Of a DNA stretch of 64,000 bases, positions 42,439 through 51,913 are shown in pieces. The notes under the pieces were generated by a model. It was not told the DNA's origin, made no database searches, and saw only the letters and a list, made by a program, of their open reading frames with translations. This DNA comes from Treponema bryantii. Its GTDB lineage: Bacteria > Spirochaetota > Spirochaetia > Treponematales > Treponemataceae. The DNA lies in NCBI RefSeq assembly GCF_900111035.1, contig NZ_FOFU01000001.1:318558-382557 (forward strand), read 5' to 3'. Position 1 is the stretch's first letter. Each line of letters opens with the position of its first letter. The position numbers were made by a program, and so were the translations under genes.

Positions 42439-43644
42439 TTATTTTGTTACTACTGCGTGAATCTTTCCTTCCGCAGGTGTAATTGTCAGTTTTGTCCCTT
42501 CTGAAACCTGTTCAGAGCTTCTTATTATCTTTCCATTTTCATCTGTAACCATGGAGTATCCACGGTCAAAAATGGTTTGTGGACTAGCATTCTCAAGTAT
42601 TGTTTTGTTTGTATCCAGTCTTATGCGAAGGTCCCGGATTTTTTCATTTATATTTAATAAAAGATTATCGCGGGCTGTAGCAAAACGGTTCAGCAATGGC
42701 TGCTGGATGTTTCTGAAACGAACTTCAAGGCTTTCCGGATTAAAAGATTTAATCAATAGTCGGGTTGCACCTATTTTCTGAGTAATTGCTGTATAAAGTG
42801 TTTCTTTATAAGTTTCCAGATTTGTACGGATGTCAGCTTGTTGCGGTACTGCCATTTCTGCAGCTGCAGAAGGAGTAGGAGCACGACGGTCTGCAGAATA
42901 ATCACAAAGTGCCCAGTCAATTTCATGGCCTACAGCACTAATTGTCGGAATTTTTGAAGCGGCAACGGCTCTTACAACACTTTCTTCGCTGAATGGTAAA
43001 AGGTCTTCCAGCGAACCACCACCGCGTCCTACAATCAGAATATCACAAAGCTCATAAAAATTTGCAATCTCTATCATTTTACAGATAGTCTGGGCAGCTC
43101 CGTCTCCCTGAACGATAGCAGGAAGAACAATTACATTCATCCCGGGATTTCGTCGCTTAGTAACGTTCAGAATATCCCGAATTGCTGCTCCCGTTGGACT
43201 GGTTACAACACCAATAGTCCGAGGATATTTGGGAAGCATCTTTTTATTGCTTTCATCAAAAAGCCCTTCTGCCGCCAGTTTGCGTTTTCGTTCTTCAAGC
43301 ATCTGAAGAATGTTTCCCGCGCCGGCAATTTCCATTGTATTTACTATTATCTGGTAATTTCCCTGAGGCGCGTAAACAGAAAGATTTCCAGTACAGCGCA
43401 CTTTATCTCCGTCTTTAGGGCGGAAATTCAATTTCATTGCTGCACCACGGAAAATAACAGCTTTTATCTGAGCATTATTGTCTTTTAATGTGAAATATAT
43501 ATGACCAGCAGCACTCGGACGCCAGTTAGAGATTTCTCCTTCTATTATTATGCTTCTAAAGGAAGTTTCCAGAATCTCTTTTATGAGGTCTGTAATCTGT
43601 GATACGCTGAAAACCATGTTTTCGGGTAAGCCCGGTTCGTTCAT
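42439..43644 (-). CDS. xseA: Exodeoxyribonuclease VII large subunit
   Basis: The 401 residues include an OB-fold (IEGEISNWRPSAAGHIYFTLKD near residue 37), the catalytic domain (SPTGAAIRDI, VGRGGGSLEDLLPFSEE, ISAVGHEIDWALCDYSADRRAPTPSAAAE) and a C-terminal helical domain that binds XseB. XseA cuts single-stranded DNA from both ends and removes strands during mismatch repair, which fits its operon with mutL. The length is near the usual 400-450. AGGGG precedes the ATG. Confidence 0.97.
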   Translation of the reverse strand: MNEPGLPENMVFSVSQITDLIKEILETSFRSIIIEGEISNWRPSAAGHIYFTLKDNNAQIKAVIFRGAAMKLNFRPKDGDKVRCTGNLSVYAPQGNYQIIVNTMEIAGAGNILQMLEERKRKLAAEGLFDESNKKMLPKYPRTIGVVTSPTGAAIRDILNVTKRRNPGMNVIVLPAIVQGDGAAQTICKMIEIANFYELCDILIVGRGGGSLEDLLPFSEESVVRAVAASKIPTISAVGHEIDWALCDYSADRRAPTPSAAAEMAVPQQADIRTNLETYKETLYTAITQKIGATRLLIKSFNPESLEVRFRNIQQPLLNRFATARDNLLLNINEKIRDLRIRLDTNKTILENASPQTIFDRGYSMVTDENGKIIRSSEQVSEGTKLTITPAEGKIHAVVTK

Positions 43645-43721
43645 TTTTCCCCTCTATTTTGTACAATTTCAACTTACCTTATTTTATTAACTTATTCAAT
43701 GAAATGCCGATAAAGAATTTG

Positions 43722-45269
43722 ATGAAAACCATAGTAATTTTTTATGACAACGACTCTTCATATTCAAAAGAAAAAGCCTTCAATGGTAAATCTGCAGAAG
43801 AACTTTCAAAAAATTGGGCAGAAAGCCTTGGACTGCCTTCATTTACAGTAAAATCTGAAACTCTAACCCAGCTTCTTTGCGAAATGAAGGAGCTTTGCAC
43901 TAAAGAAAATGCCGAAACGGCTGTTTTTTCTTTTATCGACCTTCCGTTTCTTGATAAAAAACTGTCTCAGAAAATCATAGATTCACATATAACATATAAA
44001 TCTGAATATACTTTTGCAGATGGATATCCTTATGGTTTTTCACCAGAAGCACTAAATGCCGGAACAATCGGTATTCTTGCAGAACTTTCAAAAACTACCC
44101 AAGTCTCTCTTGGAGAACAGCCTGTAAGTAGAGAAGGTTTATATAATCTTATAAAAACTGATATCAATTCTTTTGATGTTGAAACAGTAATTGCAGACTC
44201 AGACTGGAGACTTTTAAGACTTTCCTTCCATTGCGGTAAAAAAGATAACTTTATGCAGTGTAAAGCATTGTTTGATGCAGCTTCAAAAGAGGATTTTGAT
44301 GATGTTGAAAAACTTTCTGCTATTGCAAGTAAAAATACAGCCTGTCTTAAAACAGTTCCAGGCTTTTATAATATTCAGATAGCAGATAAGGTAGCTTTTG
44401 ATTCAATTTATTCTCCATATTGTAAAGCTTATGGAGAAAAGTTTGGAAGTTCACCACTTTCATTATCATCTGATACTTTTATGGCTTTTGATAAAATCAC
44501 CAGCCTTATAGATAAAATTGCCGGTTTTAGTGAAAATGCAGTTATCGGTCTTTCTGCCTGGGGAGAGCCTCTCAATCATCCGGATTTTCTGAAAATTGTC
44601 GAAAAGATTCTTTCTTATCAGGGACTTTCAGTTTTCCTGGAAACAGACGGTCTTTCAGTAACTTCAGAGCTGTGTCAGAAGCTTTCTGAAATTGTAAATA
44701 AGGCAGCGCCTCGTACACATCAATGGCAGAAAATTATGCTTGCAGTAACTCTAGATGCAGCTTCAGATGCAACCTATCAGAAAATACATAAAAATGCTTC
44801 GGAAGGGGCTTTTGCAGCAGCAGTAAATGCTGTTTCACTTCTTCAAAATGCAATTCCTGGCTGTGTTTACCCTCAGTTTGTAAGAATGAATGAAAACGAA
44901 GCAGAACTGGAAGCCTTTTTCCGTTACTGGAATGAAAAAACAAATCCTTCTGGTGGAAATCTTATTATTCAAAAATATGATGATTTTGCTGGCCTGCTGC
45001 CGGATTGCAAACCTGCAGACCTTTCTCCTTTAGACCGCGATCCTTGCTGGCATCTCCGCCGCGACCTCACAATCCTGTCAAACGGAGAAGTTCCACAGTG
45101 CCGCGCCTGCGTACTCTGCGGCAAAAATGGAAACTCACTTGGTAATGTATTTACAGATTCTCTTGAAGAAATCTGGAAGAAAAACGATGAGCTTTTAATA
45201 AATCATATAAATAAAAAATATTGCAATAAATGCGAGAAATGCGATGAATGGTATACCTTTAACTTTTAG
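43722..45269 (+). CDS. Radical SAM-like SPASM protein lacking the radical SAM cluster cysteines
   Basis: The protein has about 515 residues. The central part resembles a radical SAM barrel (FYNIQIAD..., then LSAWGEPLNHPDFLKIV, where active enzymes read GGEPLLNPD). Where active enzymes have CxxxCxxC only one cysteine remains (SPYC). The C-terminal SPASM region is intact and cysteine-rich (DPCWHLRRDL, CRACVLCG, YCNKCEKCDEW). I recall a spirochaete-restricted family with exactly this loss (called spiroSPASM), so I assign it there. It probably no longer makes a radical, and may bind metal and a partner. ATG 43722 is my start; ATG 43704 is possible. The next gene overlaps by 26 bases. Confidence 0.8.
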   Translation: MKTIVIFYDNDSSYSKEKAFNGKSAEELSKNWAESLGLPSFTVKSETLTQLLCEMKELCTKENAETAVFSFIDLPFLDKKLSQKIIDSHITYKSEYTFADGYPYGFSPEALNAGTIGILAELSKTTQVSLGEQPVSREGLYNLIKTDINSFDVETVIADSDWRLLRLSFHCGKKDNFMQCKALFDAASKEDFDDVEKLSAIASKNTACLKTVPGFYNIQIADKVAFDSIYSPYCKAYGEKFGSSPLSLSSDTFMAFDKITSLIDKIAGFSENAVIGLSAWGEPLNHPDFLKIVEKILSYQGLSVFLETDGLSVTSELCQKLSEIVNKAAPRTHQWQKIMLAVTLDAASDATYQKIHKNASEGAFAAAVNAVSLLQNAIPGCVYPQFVRMNENEAELEAFFRYWNEKTNPSGGNLIIQKYDDFAGLLPDCKPADLSPLDRDPCWHLRRDLTILSNGEVPQCRACVLCGKNGNSLGNVFTDSLEEIWKKNDELLINHINKKYCNKCEKCDEWYTFNF

Positions 45270-46215
45270 CGAACATCAGATAAACAGAACAATCCTCGGC
45301 GGACCAAAGGTTACAGACCCGGCATCGCTCAATATTTCTGTAATTTTACTCAACAGCAGCGGCAGCCACTTCAAGCTCCACGTTTTCGAAAATCTTTTGC
45401 AGTGTGGTTTTCATACAATCGTGTCTGTTGAACATGATTCAAGTAATTTTACAGATGATGTTTCAAAACGTTTTCCAATGATAAAATTTCTCGTGCCACT
45501 TGAAAAAACAAATGACGGTGACCTTATAAATCTTGCAATGAGCGAAGTTCAGACAGATTATGTACTCGTACTTCGTGACAGCCTGAACATACCGGCTAAT
45601 TTCATGCCATCGCATCTTGCAGAAAGACTTACAGCAGAATCTCCTTATTGTATAGTTCCAAGACTTCTTGATAAGAACCGTGCCGCTCTTCCATGTGCTT
45701 TTTCTCCAAGTGCAGAACGTACGCATTTTGTAATTGATTCGTCTTCAGAAATTGCGAACGGTAAAAAAACACTTTTTCCTTTTGATTTTATTGGTTTATA
45801 TAATAGAAAAAAGTTTATTGAACTTGGCGGTTTTGACTGGACAATTGCCTCTCCATACTGGCAGAATCTTGATTTAGCAGTCCGTTCATGGCTTTGGGGT
45901 GAGCAGACTGTGCTTACTTCTCTGTTACAGTTCTCTTATATAGATGAAAATCCTGTAAATGATACCACATATAATCTGGATTATCTTAGATATTATTTAA
46001 AAAATGAGCTGCCTAAAATTCGAATGGAGCAGGGATGCTTAAAAAAATCTTCATTCCCTGTATTTTTATTACGATCTTCCTGTGGAATTATGGAAGCGAG
46101 ACGGCAGTTTAATGCTGCAAGAACCTGGGTAGAAAAAAATAAATTCCGTTATAAAATGGATTTACAGACTCTGGTTCAAAACTGGAGTAGAGATGATGAA
46201 AACAAAGACAAATAG
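45244..46215 (+). CDS. Glycosyltransferase family 2-like protein
   Basis: The 323 residues show a GT-A-like Rossmann half (ISVILLNSSGSHFKL, VSVEHDSSNF, then VLVLRDSLNIPANF, where active enzymes have a DxD metal site). Further on come FDFIGLYNRKKFIELGGFD, the usual acceptor region, and the FIELGGFDWTIASPYWQNLDLAVRSW core. The DxD site reads RDS, so metal binding is uncertain. It overlaps the genes on both sides (26 and 23 bases), so its product is made in strict step with them. The sugar and acceptor are unknown. Confidence 0.75.
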   Translation: MNGIPLTFSEHQINRTILGGPKVTDPASLNISVILLNSSGSHFKLHVFENLLQCGFHTIVSVEHDSSNFTDDVSKRFPMIKFLVPLEKTNDGDLINLAMSEVQTDYVLVLRDSLNIPANFMPSHLAERLTAESPYCIVPRLLDKNRAALPCAFSPSAERTHFVIDSSSEIANGKKTLFPFDFIGLYNRKKFIELGGFDWTIASPYWQNLDLAVRSWLWGEQTVLTSLLQFSYIDENPVNDTTYNLDYLRYYLKNELPKIRMEQGCLKKSSFPVFLLRSSCGIMEARRQFNAARTWVEKNKFRYKMDLQTLVQNWSRDDENKDK

Positions 46216-48679
46216 GACAGTAATTGTACAATGCAGATTATCTTCAACAAGACTTCCCGGAAAGGCCTTAAAAGATCTTTGCGGAATGCCTGTACTTGCT
46301 TATGTGCTTGAAGCAATGCATAAGGTAAATGCGGATTATTATTATGTAGCTACTGATGAGGCTTCTTATAGTCAGCTTCTTCCTGTTTGTAAAGAACATG
46401 GTTTTGAATGCTATGCCGGAAGCCTGGAAGATGTTCTTGAACGATTTGTTTCACTTCTTGATACAATAGAGACAAAAACTGTTATTCGTGCTACTGCAGA
46501 TAATCCGTTCTTATTTTATGAAGCTGCAGAAGAATCGGCATCTCTGTTTGAAGAAAAGAATAATGGAAAATCGCATTGTGATTACCTCACATATTCAGGA
46601 CTTCCTCATGGAAGCGGAGTAGAAATTTTTTCTGCAGATTCTTTGAAGAAGGCTGCTTCTGAAACAACAGATCCATATGATCATGAACATGTAGGACCTG
46701 CTTTTTATAATCATAAAGACCGCTACTCTTGTGAATTTGTTCCGGCTCCACGTCGTTATAATTATCCTGAGCTTCGTACTACAATAGATACTTATTCAGA
46801 TTATTTACGTGCTGTTTCAATTTTAAATTATTTCAAAGCTCATAATTATGAAGCTCCTTTCACAACAGAACAAGTTATAGAAGCTTGTAATGCAAACTGT
46901 GTGAAATATCCTGTTGTACTCGTCCCTTCTGTTGTAAAAGGTCATGGCACTGGACATTTACGACGCTGTCTTTCAGCAAGCCTGCAGGGTGGATTTTTTG
47001 TTTATGTTCCGGATGATAAAACTCTCAAAGAAGCTGATTCTGTTATAGAAGAATATATTGCAGCAGGACTTTCAAAAAATCAGATTATCAATTCCATACC
47101 TGATGAATCATATCTGCCTGCAATTATTACAGATACTTTTGAGCTTACAGAAAATCAGTTAAAGGAACTTTCTAAGAACAGAAGCCTCATTTCAATTGAT
47201 GAAGGTTCAAGATATACAGATTACTGTGATTATCTTTTAGATATCATTCCTTCATATAAATGTGACCGCCTTGCTAATAAAACTGATTCCGGATTTATTA
47301 CAATGCCGGAAAATGTCCGTGAAGTTTCAGAAGATGATTCAGATAAAAAGATTGAAAAGGTTCTGATTTGTCTTGGCGGTGAAGATCCTGCAAATCTTAC
47401 AATGCCTGCAGCTCAGGCTTTCCGAAAAAAGTTCCCGGATGCAAAAATTACGGCAATAATTTCTAATGAATCCAGTCCTTATGTAGATTATGCTGGTGGT
47501 CCGAATATTGAGTTTATAAAGCCTGTAGCTGGTCTTCGTGAAAGACTATTTGAATATGATATTGTAGTAACTCATTATGGACTTACAGCTTTTGAAGCAG
47601 TGTATGCCGGTTGTGGTGTAATTCTTCTGCCAACAACAAAACTTCATAAAAAACTTGCAGAAAAGTACAGCTTTGCTTATGTAGGCGATAAGAATATTTC
47701 TGATTCTGCATTGCAGTCAGCTCTTGAATCTGAAAATCTATATTCTAAAACCTTTTTGAGTGGTGAAAAGAAATCTCTTGGAGCTTTTTTGCGTCATCTT
47801 TCAGCAGGAAAAAGAATGTCTTGTCCTGTATGCGGTAAGATTCCTTCTCAGCCAGATACTGTTATTTCAAGAAATGAAACCAGAACTTATCGCCGCTGTT
47901 CAACCTGCGGAATGGTTTATATGGCTTTTACCACAATTGAAGATAAAAAATATCAGAAAGAGTACTTTTTTGAAGAATATAAAAAACAGTATGGTAAAAC
48001 CTACGAAGAAGATTTTGATTCAATTAAAGCTCAGGGAATGCGTCGTGCTTCAATAATAAAAATGTTGAGCGGAATTGGAGGCGATGGCGGAGAAAAGAAT
48101 CTTCTGGATATAGGTTGTGCTTATGGACCATTCCTTGCAGCTGCCAGTGAAAGCAGTTTTAATCCGTTTGGAACTGATATTGCAGAAGATGCTGTTGCTT
48201 ATGTACAGCAGAAATTAAAGTATCCTGCGGTTTGTTCTGCTTTTCCTCAAATTGATACTGCAGAAGAATTTGGAATTACCCAGTTTGATGTTGTTACAAT
48301 GTGGTATGTAATTGAACATTTTAAGGATTTGGGAAAGGTTTTGAGAAAAGTATCTACACTTGTACGTAAAGGTGGAATTTTTGCTTTCTCAACACCGTCT
48401 GGAGAAGGTATTTCTGCTGTAAGTGATAAAGATCATTTTTATGAAATCAGTCCTACAGATCATTATACAATCTGGGAACCAAGCCGTGCAGATTCAATTC
48501 TCCGTATATTTGGTTTCAGAGTAGAACGTATTGTTTCTACTGGTCATCATCCGGAACGCTTTCCTTCAATTAAAAAAAGCGGGGCTCAAAAAGGCAGTTT
48601 AAAATGGAATCTTATGGATGCTATCAGTCATGCCCGCGGTCTTGGTGATACAGTAGAAATTTACTGTAGAAAAATATAA
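46193..48679 (+). CDS. Fused cytidylyltransferase - PseG-like - zinc ribbon - SAM methyltransferase
   Basis: The 828 residues join three enzyme types. Residues 9-240 are a SpsF-like cytidylyltransferase (QCRLSSTRLPGKALKDL). Residues 241-540 resemble PseG/SpsG nucleotide-sugar hydrolases (GHGTGHLRRCLSAS, VLICLGGEDP, THYGLTAFEAVYAGCGVILLP). Then CPVC/CSTC form a zinc ribbon (541-575). Residues 590-828 are a class I methyltransferase (LLDIGCAYGPFLAAA, VVTMWYVIEHF). It could trim, activate with CTP and methylate an unusual sugar, as in flagellin or surface glycans. A GGAG site precedes the ATG. Flagellins of some Treponema are glycosylated, but this link is inference. Confidence 0.85.
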   Translation: MMKTKTNRTVIVQCRLSSTRLPGKALKDLCGMPVLAYVLEAMHKVNADYYYVATDEASYSQLLPVCKEHGFECYAGSLEDVLERFVSLLDTIETKTVIRATADNPFLFYEAAEESASLFEEKNNGKSHCDYLTYSGLPHGSGVEIFSADSLKKAASETTDPYDHEHVGPAFYNHKDRYSCEFVPAPRRYNYPELRTTIDTYSDYLRAVSILNYFKAHNYEAPFTTEQVIEACNANCVKYPVVLVPSVVKGHGTGHLRRCLSASLQGGFFVYVPDDKTLKEADSVIEEYIAAGLSKNQIINSIPDESYLPAIITDTFELTENQLKELSKNRSLISIDEGSRYTDYCDYLLDIIPSYKCDRLANKTDSGFITMPENVREVSEDDSDKKIEKVLICLGGEDPANLTMPAAQAFRKKFPDAKITAIISNESSPYVDYAGGPNIEFIKPVAGLRERLFEYDIVVTHYGLTAFEAVYAGCGVILLPTTKLHKKLAEKYSFAYVGDKNISDSALQSALESENLYSKTFLSGEKKSLGAFLRHLSAGKRMSCPVCGKIPSQPDTVISRNETRTYRRCSTCGMVYMAFTTIEDKKYQKEYFFEEYKKQYGKTYEEDFDSIKAQGMRRASIIKMLSGIGGDGGEKNLLDIGCAYGPFLAAASESSFNPFGTDIAEDAVAYVQQKLKYPAVCSAFPQIDTAEEFGITQFDVVTMWYVIEHFKDLGKVLRKVSTLVRKGGIFAFSTPSGEGISAVSDKDHFYEISPTDHYTIWEPSRADSILRIFGFRVERIVSTGHHPERFPSIKKSGAQKGSLKWNLMDAISHARGLGDTVEIYCRKI

Positions 48680-48700
48680 ATTACAATTTCGAGGTGGGAA

Positions 48701-50359
48701 ATGAATATTTTAATTCTCGGTGCAGGTCTAATGCAAAAGCCTGCAATACTGAGCAGTAAGGAACTTGGCTTTACAGTAAACGTAATTGATGCAGATGATA
48801 AAGCTGTTTCAATTCCTTATGCAGATACTTTCCGTAAAATTGACTTAAAAGATAAAGAAGGAATCCTTGAATACGCAAAAGAACTTAAGGCTTCAAAAGA
48901 CGGACTTGCTGCAGTTTTTACAGCAGGAACAGATTTTTCTGCAAGCGTAAGTTATGTCTGTGAGGCTTTGGGATTACCTGCTCATAACTACCAGTCGGCA
49001 GTTAATGCAAGCGTAAAAACAGTTATGCGCGAGTGCTTTAAGAGGGCTGAAGTTCCTTCTCCGGCATTCTGTCGGGTAGGGCGTGAAGACCTCGAAAAAG
49101 CTGGCAGTAACGGAGAAGTCCTTCTTTCAAAAATCCGCACACAGATGGATTTTCCTCTTGTTATAAAACCAGTTGATAATATGGGAGCCCGTGGCTGCCG
49201 TATGGTTCGTAATGATGTTGAATTTTTGCCGGCACTTAAAGTTGCTGTTGAATGCTCACGAACTGGTTTTGCAATTGTAGAAGAATATATGGAAGGTCCC
49301 GAATACTCAATTGATGCACTTGTGCAAAACGGAACTTTTACAGTTACAGGTTTTGCCGTACGTCATATAAAGTATGAACCATATTTTATTGAAGTTGGTC
49401 ACACAATGCCTGCTATTCTCGATAAAAAAATCCATGATGAACTGATTTCAGTTTTTGCTTTGGGTGCAAAAGCTCTTGGACTTACAACAGGTGCTGCAAA
49501 GGCAGATATCAAATATACAAAAAAAGGTCCAATGATTGGAGAAATTGCAGGACGCCTTTCGGGTGGTTATATGTCTGGCTGGACTTATCCTTATGCTTCA
49601 GATTTGAATCTCACAAAGCAGGGAATCCTTATTGCTGCAGGACGAGAACCGACTGACCTCATAAACAGACGTAAACCTGTAGACTACACACCTTCAGAAC
49701 TTTGTAAAAATGCAGAAAAGCCATATGAGCTTTTTGAAGTAGAGTGTCTTAGAACTTCTGCAGAAAGAGCCTGGATGAGTATTCCAGGAACTGTCAGATA
49801 TATAGAAAACATTAAAGATTATTCTGACAGAGCGGTCTTTGATGTCCTTCCTCGTGCAACAGTCAGTATTGGTGGCGAAGTTGATTTCCCTCGTAATAAT
49901 GTTGAAAAATGTGGAAATATCATTGCTGTAAGTCACAGGCGTGAAGCTGCCATTACAGTTGCAGAAGATGCGGTTTCTGATGTATTTATCACTCTGGAAC
50001 CTGATAATCCAAAAACTGATAAATATCTTAAGGGTGAAGAACTTGATGATGAAAATGCTTTCCCGCCAGATGCTTTTGGAAAACTGAATGAAAAGGAACT
50101 TGCTGAGCTTGCCGGAAGGGAAGATATTCCTGCTAATGCAAAAATCATCAATTACATTCCAGATGTGCTTAAATCTGCCGAATATAAAAATAAGAAGGAC
50201 TGGAATTATAATACCATCCAGTCGACTGCAGAAAAGTTTGATATTCTTCGTACAAAGCATCCGACATTAAATCAGGAGAAATTCTGGAAAGCTGTAATGC
50301 GCGGAGGAATTCAGGCTGCAGTTTATGTATCAGATACAACTGAAAAACTTGGAAAATAA
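48701..50359 (+). CDS. ATP-grasp ligase
   Basis: These 552 residues begin with a pre-ATP-grasp domain (LILGAGLMQKPAILSSKELGF). An ATP-grasp core follows at about residues 110-310 (DFPLVIKPVDNMGARGCRMV, VEEYMEGPEYSIDALV, GAAKADIKYTKKGPMIGEI). The last 200 residues are beta-rich and then helical and are unrecognised. ATP-grasp enzymes join a carboxylate to an amine or thiol through an acylphosphate, so this one may attach an amino acid or acid to a sugar or small metabolite. GAGGTGGG precedes the ATG. It follows the fusion gene by 21 bases and is the fourth gene of the glycan-type cluster. Confidence 0.85.
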   Translation: MNILILGAGLMQKPAILSSKELGFTVNVIDADDKAVSIPYADTFRKIDLKDKEGILEYAKELKASKDGLAAVFTAGTDFSASVSYVCEALGLPAHNYQSAVNASVKTVMRECFKRAEVPSPAFCRVGREDLEKAGSNGEVLLSKIRTQMDFPLVIKPVDNMGARGCRMVRNDVEFLPALKVAVECSRTGFAIVEEYMEGPEYSIDALVQNGTFTVTGFAVRHIKYEPYFIEVGHTMPAILDKKIHDELISVFALGAKALGLTTGAAKADIKYTKKGPMIGEIAGRLSGGYMSGWTYPYASDLNLTKQGILIAAGREPTDLINRRKPVDYTPSELCKNAEKPYELFEVECLRTSAERAWMSIPGTVRYIENIKDYSDRAVFDVLPRATVSIGGEVDFPRNNVEKCGNIIAVSHRREAAITVAEDAVSDVFITLEPDNPKTDKYLKGEELDDENAFPPDAFGKLNEKELAELAGREDIPANAKIINYIPDVLKSAEYKNKKDWNYNTIQSTAEKFDILRTKHPTLNQEKFWKAVMRGGIQAAVYVSDTTEKLGK

Positions 50360-50370
50360 CAGGAAATAAC

Positions 50371-51402
50371 ATGAAGCTAAAAAAACTTACAGCTATAATC
50401 AGTACAATTTTTCTCTGTGCTGCAGCATTTGCCGTAAATGATATAGATCTCCTTGAAAAAGGAAAAAAATCAGGTATGACCATTTACTGGGATTCACTCT
50501 CAGAAAGCGGAATGATTGAAAAAAACGGACATCAGCTTTCATTCAGAAATGGTGAAAGTATTGTGCTTTTAGACAGTCTGAAAATGATGATCACCGAAGC
50601 ACCGGAACTCCGTGGAAATCAACTTTATGTTTCCAAAAAATTTCTTGATGATTCAGAAGAGTTTTTCAATCAGAAATCAGAACTTCCATTTAAGGTCGGC
50701 GCAATTTTAATTGATGCAGGTCACGGTGGAAAAGATCCAGGTGCCCTTAAGACTTATAAAATCAACGGAAAGAATGTAACAATCCAGGAAAAAGATATTA
50801 CTCTCAAAGTTTCAAAAATGCTGGCTGAGCGTCTTAAGGCAGCTTATCCTGGAAAACAGATAATACTTACCCGTAATAAAGATGTCTTCCTTACACTTGG
50901 AGAACGTACCGACATCGCAAACAACGTAAAAGTAGGTGAGAATGAAGCCGTGCTTTTTATCTCAGTGCATGTCAATTCATCCCTTAATAAAACTTCATCT
51001 GGTTATGAAGTGTGGTACCTTTCACCAGGCTACAGAAGAAACGTGCTTGATAAATCAGCAGTGGATGGAGACGAAAACCTCTTCCCGATTTTGAACTCAA
51101 TGCTCGAAGAAGAATATACAACCGAGAGTATAATGATTGCCAAGTTTATTATGGACGGACTTCAGGCACAGATTGGAAAAGAATCTACAGCCCGCGGAAT
51201 AAAAGCCGAAGAATGGTTTGTAGTCCGCAATTCAAATATGCCGAGTGTTCTCATTGAATTAGGCTTTGTTTCAAATGAAAAAGAAGCCTTGTTATTAAAT
51301 GACGAAAGATACTTGAAAAAAGCAACCCTTGGAATATATAATGGAATTGCAGCGTTTATTACTCACTTTGAACGTTCTCAAGGATTTACTACGATAAAAT
51401 GA
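50371..51402 (+). CDS. N-acetylmuramoyl-L-alanine amidase (AmiC-type)
   Basis: The 343-residue exported protein (signal peptide to about residue 22) has an unrecognised N-terminal part, then a zinc amidase_3 domain (about 108-340). The zinc ligands are in IDAGHGG, the EKD after the insertion and SVHVN, with the catalytic glutamate in IELGF. It cuts the amide between muramic acid and the peptide stem during cell separation. AGGA precedes the ATG. It follows the ATP-grasp gene by 11 bases and overlaps the GerMN gene by four. LytM-like activators are encoded at 10.9 and 16.1 kb. Confidence 0.92.
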   Translation: MKLKKLTAIISTIFLCAAAFAVNDIDLLEKGKKSGMTIYWDSLSESGMIEKNGHQLSFRNGESIVLLDSLKMMITEAPELRGNQLYVSKKFLDDSEEFFNQKSELPFKVGAILIDAGHGGKDPGALKTYKINGKNVTIQEKDITLKVSKMLAERLKAAYPGKQIILTRNKDVFLTLGERTDIANNVKVGENEAVLFISVHVNSSLNKTSSGYEVWYLSPGYRRNVLDKSAVDGDENLFPILNSMLEEEYTTESIMIAKFIMDGLQAQIGKESTARGIKAEEWFVVRNSNMPSVLIELGFVSNEKEALLLNDERYLKKATLGIYNGIAAFITHFERSQGFTTIK

Positions 51403-51878
51403 CAGCTAAAGCTACAATTAATATGCTAAAACAAAAGAATCTTGCAATATTTATAACTTCTCTTGTAATCGCAGGCTTATTTGTATTTTCATTATTCTGC
51501 TACGTTGTTACTAAAGATACATGCCGAAGAACCTTTATTTTCCCTTCTGCAGAGAATGGAAAGTATATAATTGAATATCGTAATCTTACAGAAAAGCCAC
51601 ATCAGGGCGATATAAATCTTTATATTGAAGAAATATTGCTTGGTTCTACTGTAGAACGAACAAAACTTCTTTTTACGCCGGGAACAAAACTGCTTTCCTG
51701 CTTTGAAAGAAATCACATTCTGTATGTAAATCTCTCTAAGGATTTATTACAGATGGGTGATGGTGTTATTGAAATCAGAGAGGGGACAGAGCTCCTCAAA
51801 AAAAATATACAGCAAAATTTTTCAAGAATAGATTCCGTAGAAATCTTCATCGACGGAAAATCTGCTTTTGAAAAATAA
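51399..51878 (+). CDS. GerMN-domain membrane protein
   Basis: This 159-residue protein has an N-terminal membrane helix (AIFITSLVIAGLFVFSLFCYVV), followed by a GerMN domain: TFIFPSAENGKYIIEYRNL, LYIEEILLGSTVER, LFTPGTKLLSC, LYVNLSKDLLQ. GerMN domains occur in sporulation proteins and in cell-wall-associated proteins outside spore formers. In spirochaetes, which do not sporulate, a role with the amidase is likelier. The ATG overlaps the amidase stop by four bases, so the two are cotranslated. This explains the otherwise odd spore-type domain here. Confidence 0.8.
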   Translation: MTAKATINMLKQKNLAIFITSLVIAGLFVFSLFCYVVTKDTCRRTFIFPSAENGKYIIEYRNLTEKPHQGDINLYIEEILLGSTVERTKLLFTPGTKLLSCFERNHILYVNLSKDLLQMGDGVIEIREGTELLKKNIQQNFSRIDSVEIFIDGKSAFEK

Positions 51879-51884
51879 AAAACA

Positions 51885-51913
51885 TTGACAAAACGATGTA
51901 CTTGATAGATAAT
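51885..51913 (+). promoter_or_regulatory. flaA promoter
   Basis: A consensus TTGACA (51885-51890), 17 bases and GATAAT (51908-51913), about 50 bases before the flaA ATG. This is the best promoter in the window. It is of housekeeping type, not sigma28. Confidence 0.75.
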
